Below are positions 34,947 through 46,200 of a stretch of 51,164 nt of DNA, piece after piece. How positions within the stretch are numbered: position 1 is the first letter of the stretch; every line of letters starts with the position of its first letter. A program made the translations under genes and the position numbers. This DNA comes from Candidatus Thioglobus sp. (lineage in GTDB: Bacteria; Pseudomonadota; Gammaproteobacteria; Arenicellales; UBA868): NCBI GenBank assembly GCA_004212795.1, contig SHBR01000009.1, positions 1 through 51,164 on the forward strand, read 5' to 3'. The notes below the pieces were generated by a model. That model saw only the letters and a list, made by a program, of their open reading frames with translations. It was not told the DNA's origin and ran no database searches.

Positions 34947-35621
34947 ATGATTTCTCGACAAACTTTAAGCTCCGATCGTCCCGCGGTTCAAGGGGTGGAA
35001 TTCAACAAGGTATTGAAAAACACCTATGCGTTACTGTCAGCAACGTTGCTGTTCAGCGCCGCGACAGCTGGCTTGTCAATGATGATGGGCTGGCCTCACC
35101 CTGGTTTTGTTATCACACTCGTGGGGTATTTTGGGCTTCTCTTCCTTGCGGGGCGGTTTAGAAATTCAGGCCTTGGAATCGTTTTTGTTTTCGGACTCAC
35201 AGGGTTCATGGGACTGACGCTAGGGCCTATTATCGGGTATTACATTTCGGCAGTACCGAACGGTGATCAGCTCGTCATGACCGCGCTCGGCGGGACAGGT
35301 TTGATTTTTCTCGGTCTCTCGGGTTACGCGTTGAAATCTCAGAAGGACTTCAGTTTCCTCGGCGGAATGCTGTTTGCAGGAATTTTGGTTGCCTTTCTCG
35401 CGGGCATCGGCGCTGCTATTTTTAGTATCCCGGCATTATCGCTAGCCGTTTCCGCGATGTTTATTGTATTAATGAGCGCGATGATCTTGTATCAGACTAG
35501 CGCGATCATTCACGGCGGTGAAACCAACTACATCATGGCAACCGTAACGCTCTATGTCTCGATCTACAACCTCTTCCTGAGTTTACTTCAAATTCTAGGG
35601 GTGTTTGGTGGAGATGATTAG
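34947..35621 (+). CDS. BAX inhibitor-1/YccA family membrane protein
   Basis: This 224-residue protein has seven hydrophobic helices and the UPF0005/BI-1 signature near its centre (GLGIVFVFGLTGFMGLTLGP, about 71-90) and GAAIFSIPAL near 157-166. Family members are membrane proteins linked to ion or proton leak; E. coli YccA modulates the FtsH protease. AGGAG lies 12 bases before the ATG, rather distant. The gene ends 27 bases before a strong terminator shared with serS. Confidence 0.9.
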   Translation: MISRQTLSSDRPAVQGVEFNKVLKNTYALLSATLLFSAATAGLSMMMGWPHPGFVITLVGYFGLLFLAGRFRNSGLGIVFVFGLTGFMGLTLGPIIGYYISAVPNGDQLVMTALGGTGLIFLGLSGYALKSQKDFSFLGGMLFAGILVAFLAGIGAAIFSIPALSLAVSAMFIVLMSAMILYQTSAIIHGGETNYIMATVTLYVSIYNLFLSLLQILGVFGGDD

Positions 35622-35647
35622 AGCGCCGCGCTAATCAACGAGACTAA

Positions 35648-35672
35648 CCCCGACCCTGCGTCGGGGTTTTTT
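35648..35672 (+). terminator. Intrinsic terminator between BI-1 gene and serS
   Basis: CCCCGAC (35648-35654) and GTCGGGG (35660-35666) form a 7-pair GC-rich stem around a 5-base loop, followed by six T (35667-35672). The T-run overlaps the serS stop codon on the other strand. On the minus strand the stem is followed by only TT, so it mainly serves the plus-strand gene. Confidence 0.9.
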
Positions 35673-36948
35673 ATGGCTTTATGTTCGTAAGTCCACCCAT
35701 ATAAGGTCTCAAAGCAGCGGGAATGCTGACCGATCCATTCTCATCTTGATAGTTCTCCATCACCGCGACCAGCGTTCTCCCAACGGCAAGACCTGATCCG
35801 TTTAAGGTGTGCACCAACTGGGGCTTATCAGCACTGCTCTTTTTGTATCGGGCCTGCATTCTTCGAGCCTGAAATGCCTCGAAGTTACTGCAGGACGAAA
35901 TCTCACGATATTTATTTTGAGCGGGAAGCCAAACCTCAAGGTCGTAGGTCTTTGCAGCAGAAAACCCAAGATCTCCCCCACATAACGTCACGACTCGATA
36001 TGGCAAGTCGAGGCGTTGAAGAATGCCTTCTGCGTTTGTCGTTAATTCCTCCAGAGCAGTCCATGAGCGTTCGGGCTCAACGATTTGCACCAGCTCGACT
36101 TTTTCGAACTGATGCTGACGAATCATGCCTCGCGTATCTTTGCCGTACGAACCGGCCTCACTGCGGAAACATGGCGTATGACAGACGCGTTTAATCGGTA
36201 ATTCATTTCCATCGATCACGGTCTTAGCATAAAGATTAGTGACTGGAACCTCCGCAGTCGGGATCAGATAATACGGCGGATCAGTCGCTGTCATGAATTG
36301 GTCGTCAGCAAACTTGGGCAACTGTCCGGTCCCAAATAATGAATCACTATTTACAAGATAAGGAACATAGGTTTCCCGGTAGCCATTTTCCAGTGTATGC
36401 ACATCGAGCATAAACTGGATTAAAGCGCGGTGGAGTCGGGCAAGTGAGTCTGACATCACCACGAATCGGCTGCCGGTGATTTTTGCGGCAATGTCAAAGT
36501 CCATCATCTTGAGGCCAGCACCAAGGCTGACATGATCAAGCGGATCAAACCCTAGTTCTATCGGTTCACCCCATCGACGAATCTCAATATTGTCATCTTC
36601 GCTGCCGCCAGACGGCACAGATTCATGCGGGATATTCGGAATGCTTTTAAGCAATCCATCAAGTTCAGCCTGAACGAGGGACAACGCTTCATCGACCGTG
36701 ACAAGTCGTGCGCCGATGCCAGCGGTCTCGTCAATTAGATGCTGGGCATCCTCGCCGGAAGCTTTTAGACGACCCACTTCTTTCGCTGACTTGTTCCGTT
36801 GGGCCTGCAACTCCTGCTGTTCAGTTTGCAGCGCTTTTCGTTTACGCTCTAAATCCTGAAGCTGTCCAACATCGAGATTAAATCCGCGTGGGGCGAGTTT
36901 TTCTGCCACGCTTTCTAAATCATTTCGTAGGAGTTGTGAATCCAACAT
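35671..36948 (-). CDS. serS: Seryl-tRNA synthetase
   Basis: SerS charges tRNA-Ser. From ATG 36948 the protein has 425 residues ([14 protein letters not shown]), the family start; 34 extra residues available upstream have no counterpart in SerRS. AGG lies 9 bases upstream. It has the N-terminal coiled-coil arm that holds the tRNA variable arm (about 25-105), then class II motifs: [11 protein letters not shown] near 230-240, motif 2 [20 protein letters not shown] near 258-277, and motif 3 [16 protein letters not shown] near 383-398. It follows crcB by 16 bases. Confidence 0.96.
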   Translation of the reverse strand: MLDSQLLRNDLESVAEKLAPRGFNLDVGQLQDLERKRKALQTEQQELQAQRNKSAKEVGRLKASGEDAQHLIDETAGIGARLVTVDEALSLVQAELDGLLKSIPNIPHESVPSGGSEDDNIEIRRWGEPIELGFDPLDHVSLGAGLKMMDFDIAAKITGSRFVVMSDSLARLHRALIQFMLDVHTLENGYRETYVPYLVNSDSLFGTGQLPKFADDQFMTATDPPYYLIPTAEVPVTNLYAKTVIDGNELPIKRVCHTPCFRSEAGSYGKDTRGMIRQHQFEKVELVQIVEPERSWTALEELTTNAEGILQRLDLPYRVVTLCGGDLGFSAAKTYDLEVWLPAQNKYREISSCSNFEAFQARRMQARYKKSSADKPQLVHTLNGSGLAVGRTLVAVMENYQDENGSVSIPAALRPYMGGLTNIKP

Positions 36949-36964
36949 CGCGATAAACCTTTTT

Positions 36965-37342
36965 TTAAGAAAATTGTCGCCCGGCCGCCATACCGGCGGT
37001 CGCAGCAAAAATACACAAAAGAACACTAGCCGAAATATAAGTGACTGCACGCAGCCACTGTTGCGATAAAAGCAGCGTTACCGTCTCAGCTGAAAATGCG
37101 GAAAACGTCGTGAAACCCCCGAGCACCCCGACAATGAGGCCCAAACGCAGTAGTTCTCCAAGAGGCGTTTTAGTGTTTATCACAAACGCTAAAAAACCAA
37201 TCAGAAACGATCCGGCTATATTGACGGTAAGCGTGCCCCACGCGAACTCTGATCCCATTGCTTCAGTGACCCGACTACCGACCCAGAACCGTAACATTGA
37301 CCCTATCGCACCCCCGGCGCCGACGATTAATATAGATCCCAT
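36965..37342 (-). CDS. crcB: Fluoride ion exporter CrcB/FluC
   Basis: CrcB is a small four-helix dual-topology channel that expels fluoride. The 125-residue protein has the start [25 protein letters not shown] near 40-49, and the fluoride-pore signature [12 protein letters not shown] near 75-86. It lies between lolA (5-base gap) and serS, so it is read from the ftsK/lolA transcript; there is no room for a fluoride riboswitch in front of it. In related genomes rarA usually precedes it; here it is missing. Confidence 0.94.
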   Translation of the reverse strand: MGSILIVGAGGAIGSMLRFWVGSRVTEAMGSEFAWGTLTVNIAGSFLIGFLAFVINTKTPLGELLRLGLIVGVLGGFTTFSAFSAETVTLLLSQQWLRAVTYISASVLLCIFAATAGMAAGRQFS

Positions 37343-37347
37343 AGTAT

Positions 37348-37977
37348 TTAAAGGTCCTCTCTAATCACATCAACATGACTCGGTACATCGAGTACGAATA
37401 TCTGCTCATCAATATCCTGATTGACAGAGATATTTTTAAACTGGACGCGAGTGACCTGTTCTAACTGATCGAGCATTTGCACGAATCGAAGCACCCCCTC
37501 ATCAAACCCTAATTGAATCTGTGAAAAAGGCCCTTGGGAGTCTTTTGGAAAAAGAGACACCCAGTAAATTCCCTGCTGAATACCTAACCTTTCGACCAAA
37601 TAGGACTGTTCAGGGTGTTTTACATCGGCCAGAAGGCCAGCGGGGGTCGCTCCCAATCCTTTATCTTGACGGCGCACAACAACTTGCTCAAGGCTAACAT
37701 CGTAAACCCACAATAGATTTCCATCAGCCACGATCATCTGTTCGGGAGGCTCTCCGTAGGTCCAGAGTAGACGCCCGGGGCGTCGAAGTACAAACCGACC
37801 CATACTTTCCTGGAGTAACTCGAGGTTCTCTCCGAGCACGGTTTGCTGAAAATCAGCGCTAAACGTCTCGGTCGATTCAAAAAATAACTCCAGTGGGTCC
37901 GGCTCCGCGGTGACCCTTGGCGAATTTAGGATCACCCCGAAAAACAGAAAAAACCACAAAACAGAATTTATTTTCAT
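37348..37977 (-). CDS. lolA: Outer-membrane lipoprotein carrier protein LolA
   Basis: LolA ferries lipoproteins through the periplasm from the Lol ABC transporter to LolB. The 209-residue protein has a signal peptide (about 1-24, ending RVTAEPD), then SADFQQTVLGENLELLQESMGRFVLRRPGRLLWTY, the conserved lipid-binding barrel start with its key Arg in FVLRRPG, and IVADGNLLWVYD near 80-91. It follows ftsK by 27 bases, the common ftsK-lolA order. The other Lol components in this window are lolD and the lolC/F gene. Confidence 0.93.
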   Translation of the reverse strand: MKINSVLWFFLFFGVILNSPRVTAEPDPLELFFESTETFSADFQQTVLGENLELLQESMGRFVLRRPGRLLWTYGEPPEQMIVADGNLLWVYDVSLEQVVVRRQDKGLGATPAGLLADVKHPEQSYLVERLGIQQGIYWVSLFPKDSQGPFSQIQLGFDEGVLRFVQMLDQLEQVTRVQFKNISVNQDIDEQIFVLDVPSHVDVIREDL

Positions 37978-38004
37978 CTATGGGAAATACTCGCTTTATT
38001 CGAA

Positions 38005-40317
38005 CTAATCAGAAGTCGCGGGTGCGATAACCTCACGCTTCCCGTTTTCTAGCGGGCCTACTGCGCCGGCCGCTTCCATTGATTCGATCATCCGAGCCGC
38101 GCGGTTGTATCCTACCCGAAGATGACGCTGGACCGAAGATATGGACGCTCTACGGGTCTCAGTTACAAAAGCGAGCGCTTTATCGTAAAGAGGATCCTCT
38201 TCACCGCCCGCCCCATCTCCAGAATCCTCTCCAGGTAAAGAACCCGCCAATGCTGAACTGTCGACAACGGCCTCAAGATATTCCGGGCTTCCACTTTTTC
38301 TGATCTCTTCGGCTACCCGATGCACCTCTTGATCCGAAACGAATGATCCATGAACGCGCATTGGCAGGCCGGTGCCAGGTGGCATAAAAAGCATGTCCCC
38401 GTGCCCTAAGAGTTGCTCGGCCCCCATTTGGTCGAGAACGGTTCTTGAATCGGCTCGAGCTGAGACTTGAAAAGCGATTCGAGTCGGAATATTTGCTTTG
38501 ATCAGGCCCGTAACAACATCGACCGAAGGTCGCTGGGTCGCCAGCACCAAATGAATTCCCGCGGCTCTTGCTCTTTGGGCAATACGCGTAATCAACTCCT
38601 CAATTTTCTTACCCGCTACCATCATGAGATCGGCGAATTCATCAACAATAACAACGATGTAGGGAATCTTTGCTAGCTTCGGGGTTTCAGAATCATCGCC
38701 CGGAATTGGCGAATACATCGGATCATCGATAGGCTTCCCACTAGCAATTGCCGCTTCCACTTTACGGTTGTATCCCACAATATTGCGAACGCCCAATGCC
38801 GCCATGACTCTAAACCGGCGATCCATCTCAACAATACACCAACGAAGCGCGTTTGCCGCTTTTTGCATGTCCGTGACAACAGGCGTCAATAAATGTGGAA
38901 TCCCATCGTAGACGGACAGCTCAAGCATCTTGGGATCGACCATAATCAAACGAACATCTTCCGGAGTGGATTTATACAGAATGCTTAAAATAATTGCATT
39001 CACGCAAACTGACTTTCCGGACCCTGTTGTGCCCGCGACCAACAGATGAGGCATTTTGCAAAGATCGGAAACCACGGGCTCACCGGCAATATCTTTTCCC
39101 AGAATCAATGTCAGCGGGCTCTTACTGGTCTCATAAACGGCAGACGCCAAACCCTCAAGTAAAAATACGGTCTCCCGAGACTCATTAGGAATTTCGATGC
39201 CGATATAGGTCTTACCGGGAATATTTTCAACCACTCGAACACTGACCACGGATAAGGCTCTTGCCAGATCTCTGGAAAGACCGACAATCTGACTTGCTTT
39301 TATCCCTGCGGCAGGATCAATCTCAAAGCGGGTAATTACAGGTCCGGGTTGAACAGAGACAACGGTGACTTCAACGTTAAAATCCCGTAACTTTTTCTCA
39401 ACCAGTCTCGACATCATTTCGAGCGAATCCTTACTGTACCCCCCCGGTTGGACTTGCGGTTGGTCAAGCAACTTAAGCGCCGGAAGATTACCCTGCGGTG
39501 CTTTGCCTTCGATAAATAGCGGGATCGTGGTCTGTTTTTCCTTTTGCAGTCGTAGCCCTTCTTTTGCGGGCTTGATCTTCGGCTCTATACGTGGCGGTTC
39601 TTTATGCTCTCGCTCGCGTCGTATTTCAGCGACGGTCTCCTGTCGTTGACGGCGCGAGCGAAGGCCTTTCACTTTATCCAGCCAGTCAGCGAGAGCGGCT
39701 CGCGTGCGTGCGGCCCATTCAAATGCCTTCGCTCCGACATTATCCATCGCACTAAACCAGGATAAATCAAGTGTCCAGGATAACCCTGCAATCAATGCCA
39801 CAATTAAGGCAACGGTCGATCCAACCGACCCAAACACGTCTAATAACCAGCCGCCCGAAACCAATCCGAGCCACCCGCCGCCCGAGAATCCATTATCTGA
39901 ACCTCCATTCGCAAAGTGGACATACTCGATTCCGCAAGCCGACAAAACAGTTAATGCAATCCCAATACCGTGAACAAATCGGGCGTACGAGCTGTTCGGG
40001 TTATCCCGATTGCGCAACATTCGGGCGCTTAATAGGCCGAAAATTACCGGGAATAGGTACGCCGCGTAGCCAAACGCATGTAAAAATAAATCCGCAAACC
40101 AGGCGCCAAAGCGCCCTCCCAGATTTCGAGTCGACCCGTCATCCCCTGTTGAAGTCCAGGCCGGGTCCAGAGGAGAATACGAAACTAGGCAAATCAATAG
40201 ATAGCCCGTTAGCGCAACCAGCGAAATAACAAGCGCTTCGCGCGCCAGTCGGGTCAGGCGAGCGGGCGTTTCAGAAGGCGGCGACTTCCGTTTATTCTTA
40301 ATTTTTGTTTGGATCAA
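38005..40317 (-). CDS. ftsK: DNA translocase FtsK
   Basis: FtsK pumps chromosome termini through the division septum and activates XerCD. The 770-residue protein has four N-terminal transmembrane helices (about 28-190), a short basic/Pro linker (about 205-270, far shorter than in E. coli), the motor with Walker A GTTGSGKS (about 429-436) and Walker [13 protein letters not shown], and the C-terminal gamma winged helix (about 700-765, [21 protein letters not shown]) that reads KOPS sites. The start is TTG at 40317, with AGGT 8 bases upstream; no ATG is available near the conserved N-terminus. Confidence 0.95.
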   Translation of the reverse strand: MIQTKIKNKRKSPPSETPARLTRLAREALVISLVALTGYLLICLVSYSPLDPAWTSTGDDGSTRNLGGRFGAWFADLFLHAFGYAAYLFPVIFGLLSARMLRNRDNPNSSYARFVHGIGIALTVLSACGIEYVHFANGGSDNGFSGGGWLGLVSGGWLLDVFGSVGSTVALIVALIAGLSWTLDLSWFSAMDNVGAKAFEWAARTRAALADWLDKVKGLRSRRQRQETVAEIRREREHKEPPRIEPKIKPAKEGLRLQKEKQTTIPLFIEGKAPQGNLPALKLLDQPQVQPGGYSKDSLEMMSRLVEKKLRDFNVEVTVVSVQPGPVITRFEIDPAAGIKASQIVGLSRDLARALSVVSVRVVENIPGKTYIGIEIPNESRETVFLLEGLASAVYETSKSPLTLILGKDIAGEPVVSDLCKMPHLLVAGTTGSGKSVCVNAIILSILYKSTPEDVRLIMVDPKMLELSVYDGIPHLLTPVVTDMQKAANALRWCIVEMDRRFRVMAALGVRNIVGYNRKVEAAIASGKPIDDPMYSPIPGDDSETPKLAKIPYIVVIVDEFADLMMVAGKKIEELITRIAQRARAAGIHLVLATQRPSVDVVTGLIKANIPTRIAFQVSARADSRTVLDQMGAEQLLGHGDMLFMPPGTGLPMRVHGSFVSDQEVHRVAEEIRKSGSPEYLEAVVDSSALAGSLPGEDSGDGAGGEEDPLYDKALAFVTETRRASISSVQRHLRVGYNRAARMIESMEAAGAVGPLENGKREVIAPATSD

Positions 40318-40360
40318 GTCTGAATACCTGCAACTAATTTGGCGCCCGTAAAGAGTTCCG

Positions 40361-40367
40361 TATTATA
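40361..40367. promoter_or_regulatory. Overlapping -10 boxes of divergent ftsK and trxB
   Basis: TATTAT (40361-40366) on the plus strand overlaps a perfect TATAAT (40367-40362) on the minus strand. On the plus strand TTGGCG (40339-40344) lies 16 bases upstream; on the minus strand no good -35 is visible. Shared -10 sequence would make the two promoters mutually exclusive. Confidence 0.35.
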
Positions 40368-40448
40368 GCGAAATCAGGCAATCTAACCGCACATTGGGCT
40401 CATCTGTGACGTCTCCCTAGATTCTCATCGGCGTTGGGGCGACAATAA

Positions 40449-41435
<987 letters not shown>

Positions 41436-41445
41436 AGTCGAAAAA

Positions 41446-41970
41446 ATGAAAAAGGCCCCTCGTCGACAGACTAGCATCTCGAAAGATGAGGCTCGGCTTT
41501 TTCGAGAGGCGGTATCGGGCGTAGAGCCCTTCTCGCAGCAACCCCGCGTAAATTCGAGACCGGCCGCAACTAAAAAGCGGGCCAAGCCTTTCAGTGGCGC
41601 CTCACAAGACGCAATCATTTCCGAGGATGGAGAGAGTTTTCGGCGAGTCAATATCGATCCAGCAACGTTTTCGGCGCTCAAGGCCGGAAAATTTAACCCC
41701 GAAGACGTACTCGATCTCCACGGCAATACAGTTGACAAAGCAATGCAGCGACTTACGGATTTTATTAATCAAAAAACAAGTCTTCACCAAACCTGTCAGT
41801 TAGTGATCACTGGAAAAGGATCCCACTCTCCCGAAGGTTTCTCGCCTGTCAGAAATTCGACCCTCGGGCTGATGCCAACATTTCCTCAAGTCGTCGCCTT
41901 TTGCTGGGCAACCCCTTCTCATGGTGGTAGTGGCGCGTTTTTTTTACTTATCGATGGGTCTCAGTCGTAA
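41446..41970 (+). CDS. Smr/MutS2 domain DNA or RNA endonuclease-like protein
   Basis: From ATG 41446 the protein has 174 residues. The first 75 are polar, basic and probably disordered; the C-terminal Smr domain shows VLDLHGNTVDKAMQRL (about 88-103), the ITGKGSHSPEG loop and the closing HGGSGAFFLL. Stand-alone Smr proteins (SmrA/SmrB group) nick DNA or, for E. coli SmrB, cut mRNA at collided ribosomes. The DLHG and GKG motifs that support nuclease activity are intact. The gene follows trxB by 10 bases, and its last 23 bases overlap the 3' end of ispF on the other strand. Confidence 0.85.
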   Translation: MKKAPRRQTSISKDEARLFREAVSGVEPFSQQPRVNSRPAATKKRAKPFSGASQDAIISEDGESFRRVNIDPATFSALKAGKFNPEDVLDLHGNTVDKAMQRLTDFINQKTSLHQTCQLVITGKGSHSPEGFSPVRNSTLGLMPTFPQVVAFCWATPSHGGSGAFFLLIDGSQS

Positions 41971-42433
41971 GAAGTACGACCGCATACGCGGCAATCCCTT
42001 CGCCTCTTCCGGTAAAACCTAATTTCTCGGTCGTTGTCGCTTTAACGTTAATTTGGCTGGTGTTGACCTTTAGGTCCTGAGCCAAATTATCAATCATTAC
42101 AGAAATGAAACCTGACAAACGGGGCGCCTCAGCCACAATTGTGGAATCTAAATTTGAGACTGAAAAACCGTGAGCGTTCAGTTCTGTCAGTGTCGCTCTA
42201 AGCAACTCCCTGCTATCTTGGTCCGCATGCGCCGGATCAGAATCCGGAAAGTGCTTCCCGATATCGCCAAGTGATGCGGCCCCGAACAACGCATCGCAAA
42301 TAGCGTGTATAAGCACATCTGCGTCACTATGGCCATCCAATCCACGTTCGAATGGGATATCCACTCCACCCAATCGTAGCTTGCGCCCGCTAACCAACCT
42401 ATGAACATCGAATCCATGCCCGATACGAATCAA
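41948..42433 (-). CDS. ispF: 2-C-methyl-D-erythritol 2,4-cyclodiphosphate synthase
   Basis: IspF forms the cyclic diphosphate of the MEP isoprenoid pathway. The 161-residue protein has the zinc-binding start IRIGHGFDVHRL, the SDADVLIHAICDALFGAAS stretch near 36-54, FPDSDP near 62, and the C-terminal ATTTEKLGFTGRGEGIAA. The start is TTG at 42433 inside TTGA, overlapping the ispD stop by 4 bases. It is convergent with the Smr gene and overlaps it by 23 bases. Confidence 0.96.
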   Translation of the reverse strand: MIRIGHGFDVHRLVSGRKLRLGGVDIPFERGLDGHSDADVLIHAICDALFGAASLGDIGKHFPDSDPAHADQDSRELLRATLTELNAHGFSVSNLDSTIVAEAPRLSGFISVMIDNLAQDLKVNTSQINVKATTTEKLGFTGRGEGIAAYAVVLLTTETHR

Positions 42434-43131
42434 TTGGTCTTCTCCTGAGCCTCTAGGATTGCGCTCGCAAAAATCATATCTTCAGGCTCGGTCAGTTTCA
42501 AATTTTCACTTGATCCCTTGACCATTAACGGGGCATAACCCAAAAACTCCATCGCATTTGCTTCGTCCGTAAACGTAATATTTTTTTCTCTTCCTGCGCA
42601 AAGTGCTTCAAACAGTCGACCGACGGGAAAAAGCTGCGGCGTCTGTGCACGCCAGTGTTTTCCTCGATCAATCGTTCCGAGACTCCGACCATTCTTGATC
42701 TCTTTTAAGGTGTCAACAACCTCTATTGCCAATAGGCCCCCTCGAGCATCGAAATCAACACTGTTTACCAGTTCGCTAACCAGTTCGGGAGTAATAAGAG
42801 GCCTTGCCGCGTCATGGATTAGCGCCCACTCATCTTTATGACCACAGTCGATCAGCCGTTTGAGTCCTTTCAGAACCGTTTCCGAGCGCGTGGCACCACC
42901 GATATAGGTCTCGACTTCCAATCGACTGCTCGAAGGCTCTAACAGGGGCAAGTCATTGTCCGCTGCCACTCCGACCAAAATACCGGAGAGTTCAGAAACC
43001 GCTCGAAGTCGCTCCAGCGTCCAGTGAATGACCTGTTTCCCGCGCAACAGGGTGTATTGTTTTGGCCCACTACCCCCAAACCGCTTCCCAGAGCCCGCCG
43101 ATGGGACGATCGCCCATATCTTATTACTCAT
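42430..43131 (-). CDS. ispD: 2-C-methyl-D-erythritol 4-phosphate cytidylyltransferase
   Basis: IspD makes CDP-methylerythritol, two steps before IspF. The 233-residue protein begins with the nucleotide-binding VPSAGSGKRFGGSGPKQYT (about 9-27) and has IHDAARPLITPEL near 105-117 and WRAQTPQLF near 160-168. It is coupled to ispF by the TTGA overlap. It diverges from mfd across 83 bases; the usual ftsB/ygbP neighbours are absent on this side. Confidence 0.96.
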   Translation of the reverse strand: MSNKIWAIVPSAGSGKRFGGSGPKQYTLLRGKQVIHWTLERLRAVSELSGILVGVAADNDLPLLEPSSSRLEVETYIGGATRSETVLKGLKRLIDCGHKDEWALIHDAARPLITPELVSELVNSVDFDARGGLLAIEVVDTLKEIKNGRSLGTIDRGKHWRAQTPQLFPVGRLFEALCAGREKNITFTDEANAMEFLGYAPLMVKGSSENLKLTEPEDMIFASAILEAQEKTN

Positions 43132-43214
43132 TTTGACTGATTTATTATTATCAAAATATTGGTTTATGTAGAAAGTTATTACTCAGTTTACGCTAAAATT
43201 GCGTTTTCGCTCCA

Positions 43215-46200
43215 TTGATTTTTCTGTCGTTGCCTCCTTTATCTACCCAACGCATTCTGCCGACTGAGACATTTAGCAAGCGATGGTCCCGGCGTGCAGG
43301 CGCATCGCTTGCGTTCAGCATCGCAAATCTCAGTATTGAAAACGGCCCCACTATCGTAGTTGCGCGCACCCCTCGCGAGCATCAACTTCTTCTCGATGAG
43401 ATCGGATTTTTCCTTGAGAACTCACTGCCAAAACCTTTATTTTTCTCCGGCTGGGAATGCCTTCCGTATGATCGATTTTCGCCTCACCCCGAAATCGTGT
43501 CACAACGAATCGCAACCTTGGTTGATCTTAAAACTGGGGCGCGAATCGTCGTCATTTCGGCCGATCAACTGCTTGCCAGACTAGCACCGCCGGAGTTTCT
43601 GCTTTCCAACAGTTTTAAACTGCAAAAAGGGGGCGCGCTTGATCCGCAAGCCTTCAGGAGTCGACTGTCCGACTCAGGTTATCTTTCAGTTTCACGCGTG
43701 ATCTCACCCGGCGAATTTGCGGTCCGCGGTGGGATCATTGATGTATACCCTTCCGGATCCGAAAAACCGTTTCGTATTGATCTTTTTGGCAATGAAATCG
43801 AAAAAATTCGATTTTTCGATCCGGAATCTCAAAAGTCTATTGGTGAAACTAACTCACTTTCGATCCTGCCGGCCCGGGAATTTCCAACCGACCAGATTGC
43901 TATCGATCGCTTTCGAGCGAATTACAGGCGCACATTCGCCGGCGACCCTCAAAACTCGATAATTTACCGCGACGTTTCCCAGGGCAAATTCCCATCAGGA
44001 ATAGAGTTCTACCTTCCTTTGTTTTTCGCACATGCCGCAACGATTTTTGATTATCTCCCCGAGCAGGCGACCTGGGTCGTACCGTACGATCTTGAAGACC
44101 TTTTAAATTCGGAGTGGGCAACCCTGAATGACAGATATTCGCAGTTTTCCTATGATCAAGAACGTCCACCAATGCCTCCGAGCGAAATCTCAATGGCACC
44201 GCAGGAAGTTATCGAGAGAATCGAATCCCAGAGCGTTATAAAAACCAATTCCGATGTTTCAACTAAATCCGAGATTAAAGCGGTTGCTGAGGTGCCGGTT
44301 TATCCCGTCGATCACCAGGTTTCAGAACCTTTCCTGACGCTGATTAATCGTGTCAAACAATCAAAAGAATTCCCGATCTTAGTCAGCGCAGAGTCTGCAG
44401 GTCGAGCAGAAACATTCCGAGACCTTTTTAGGTCCTATGACCTGCTCGTCCAGGAGTATTCCTCATGGCATGAATTTGCCAGCGATCCTGACGCTCAAGT
44501 TGGCATTTGTGTCTCTCCTCTAGATCGCGGCCTTTACATTCCCGATGAAGCCCCTGAAATGGTGGTCGAATCGCAACTCTATGGCTCAAAAAAACGTCAG
44601 AACAAGAGGCGCGGACGCTCGAGTGATCCTGAAGCTATCATTCGATCAATTGCTGAATTGAAACCCCAGGACCCTATTGTTCATATTGACCATGGCGTTG
44701 GGCGGTATGAGGGTTTGAAGTCACTCTCAATTGATGGAAAGTCAGACGAATTCATTGTTGTCAGCTATAAAGGGGGTGGAAAGCTTTATATCCCTGTTTT
44801 CAATATTGGGGTGTTGTCTCGATATATCGGAGGGGACTCTGATACGGCTCCACTGCATACGCTCGGGGGCGAGCAATGGGAAAAGGCGCGATCACGAGCT
44901 CGGAAAAGGGCTTACGATGTTGGGGCGGAACTTCTTAAAACCCAAGCACTCCGAACGCTTAGAGTCGGGAAGTCGCTTGCTGTCGAAGAACAACAGTATC
45001 GGGCCTTTACGAGCGAGTTCCCTTTCGAGGAAACAGTAGATCAAGAAAGCGCGATTGAAGCAGTCAGGGAGGATCTTAGCGCCATTCAGCCCATGGATCG
45101 TCTAATTTGTGGAGACGTCGGTTTCGGCAAAACCGAGGTTGCGTTACGAGCAACTTTTATCGTGTCGTCGAACAACCAGCAAACAGCAATTCTCGCCCCA
45201 ACCACCCTTCTTGCGCAGCAACACTTTGAAACCTTTCGGGATCGATTCGCAAATCAACCTGTTCGAGTCGCATGCTTGTCTCGTTTTCTGTCTAAATCGC
45301 AGATTGAAAAAATCATTGTCGACGCCAGAAACGGCAAGATCGATATCCTTATCGGCACCCATCGTCTTCTACAGAAAGACATAACCTTTAAGGCGCTTGG
45401 CCTCGTCATTATCGATGAGGAACACCGATTTGGTGTTCGTCAGAAAGAACAGCTCAAGCAGATGCGTGAAGAAGTGGATGTCCTAACGCTAACCGCAACG
45501 CCGATCCCGCGAACACTTAATATCGCACTATCGGGAATCCGCTCGATATCACTGATATCGACGCCTCCCGCCGGCCGGGTTTCGATAAAAACAAGTGTCC
45601 AACCCTATTCAAAAAGCATAATTAAAGAAGCGTGTTTACGGGAATTGCATCGAGGAGGACAGGTCTACTTTCTGCACAACGAAGTGTCAAGTATTGAGAG
45701 GGTAAGCGAAACGATCCGCGACTTACTTCCCAACGCGAATATCCAGGTTGCCCATGGTCAAATGCCAAGCGGAAAACTTGAAACCGTGATGCGTGATTTT
45801 TACCACCAGCGCTTCGATATCTTGGTGTGTAGCACGATAATAGAAAGCGGTATCGATGTTCCCACCGCCAACACAATCATTATCAATCGAGCAGACCGAT
45901 TCGGTCTCGCGCAATTACACCAACTCCGTGGGCGGGTCGGTCGATCAAGACATCAGGCATTTGCATTTTTGCTGACCCCTGAGAGAGAAGCGCTTACAGA
46001 GACAGCGTCTAGACGACTCGCGGCAATTGAAGAGCTGAATGAACTCGGCGTCGGGTTCGCCCTTGCAAACCAGGACCTCGAAATTCGGGGTGCAGGAGAA
46101 CTACTGGGCGAAGGTCAAAGTGGCGCGATGGAAGAAGTCGGATTCACGCTTTATACGGACTACCTGAATCGGGCGATACGCGATCTGTCGGATGACTCCC

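Noticed and set aside
36965-37347. Fluoride riboswitch in front of crcB
   Set aside because: Only 5 bases separate lolA and crcB, and no riboswitch-like sequence fits there.
39771-40229. 152-residue plus-strand ORF opposite ftsK
   Set aside because: Shadow of the FtsK membrane domain; Arg- and Pro-rich composition without family features.
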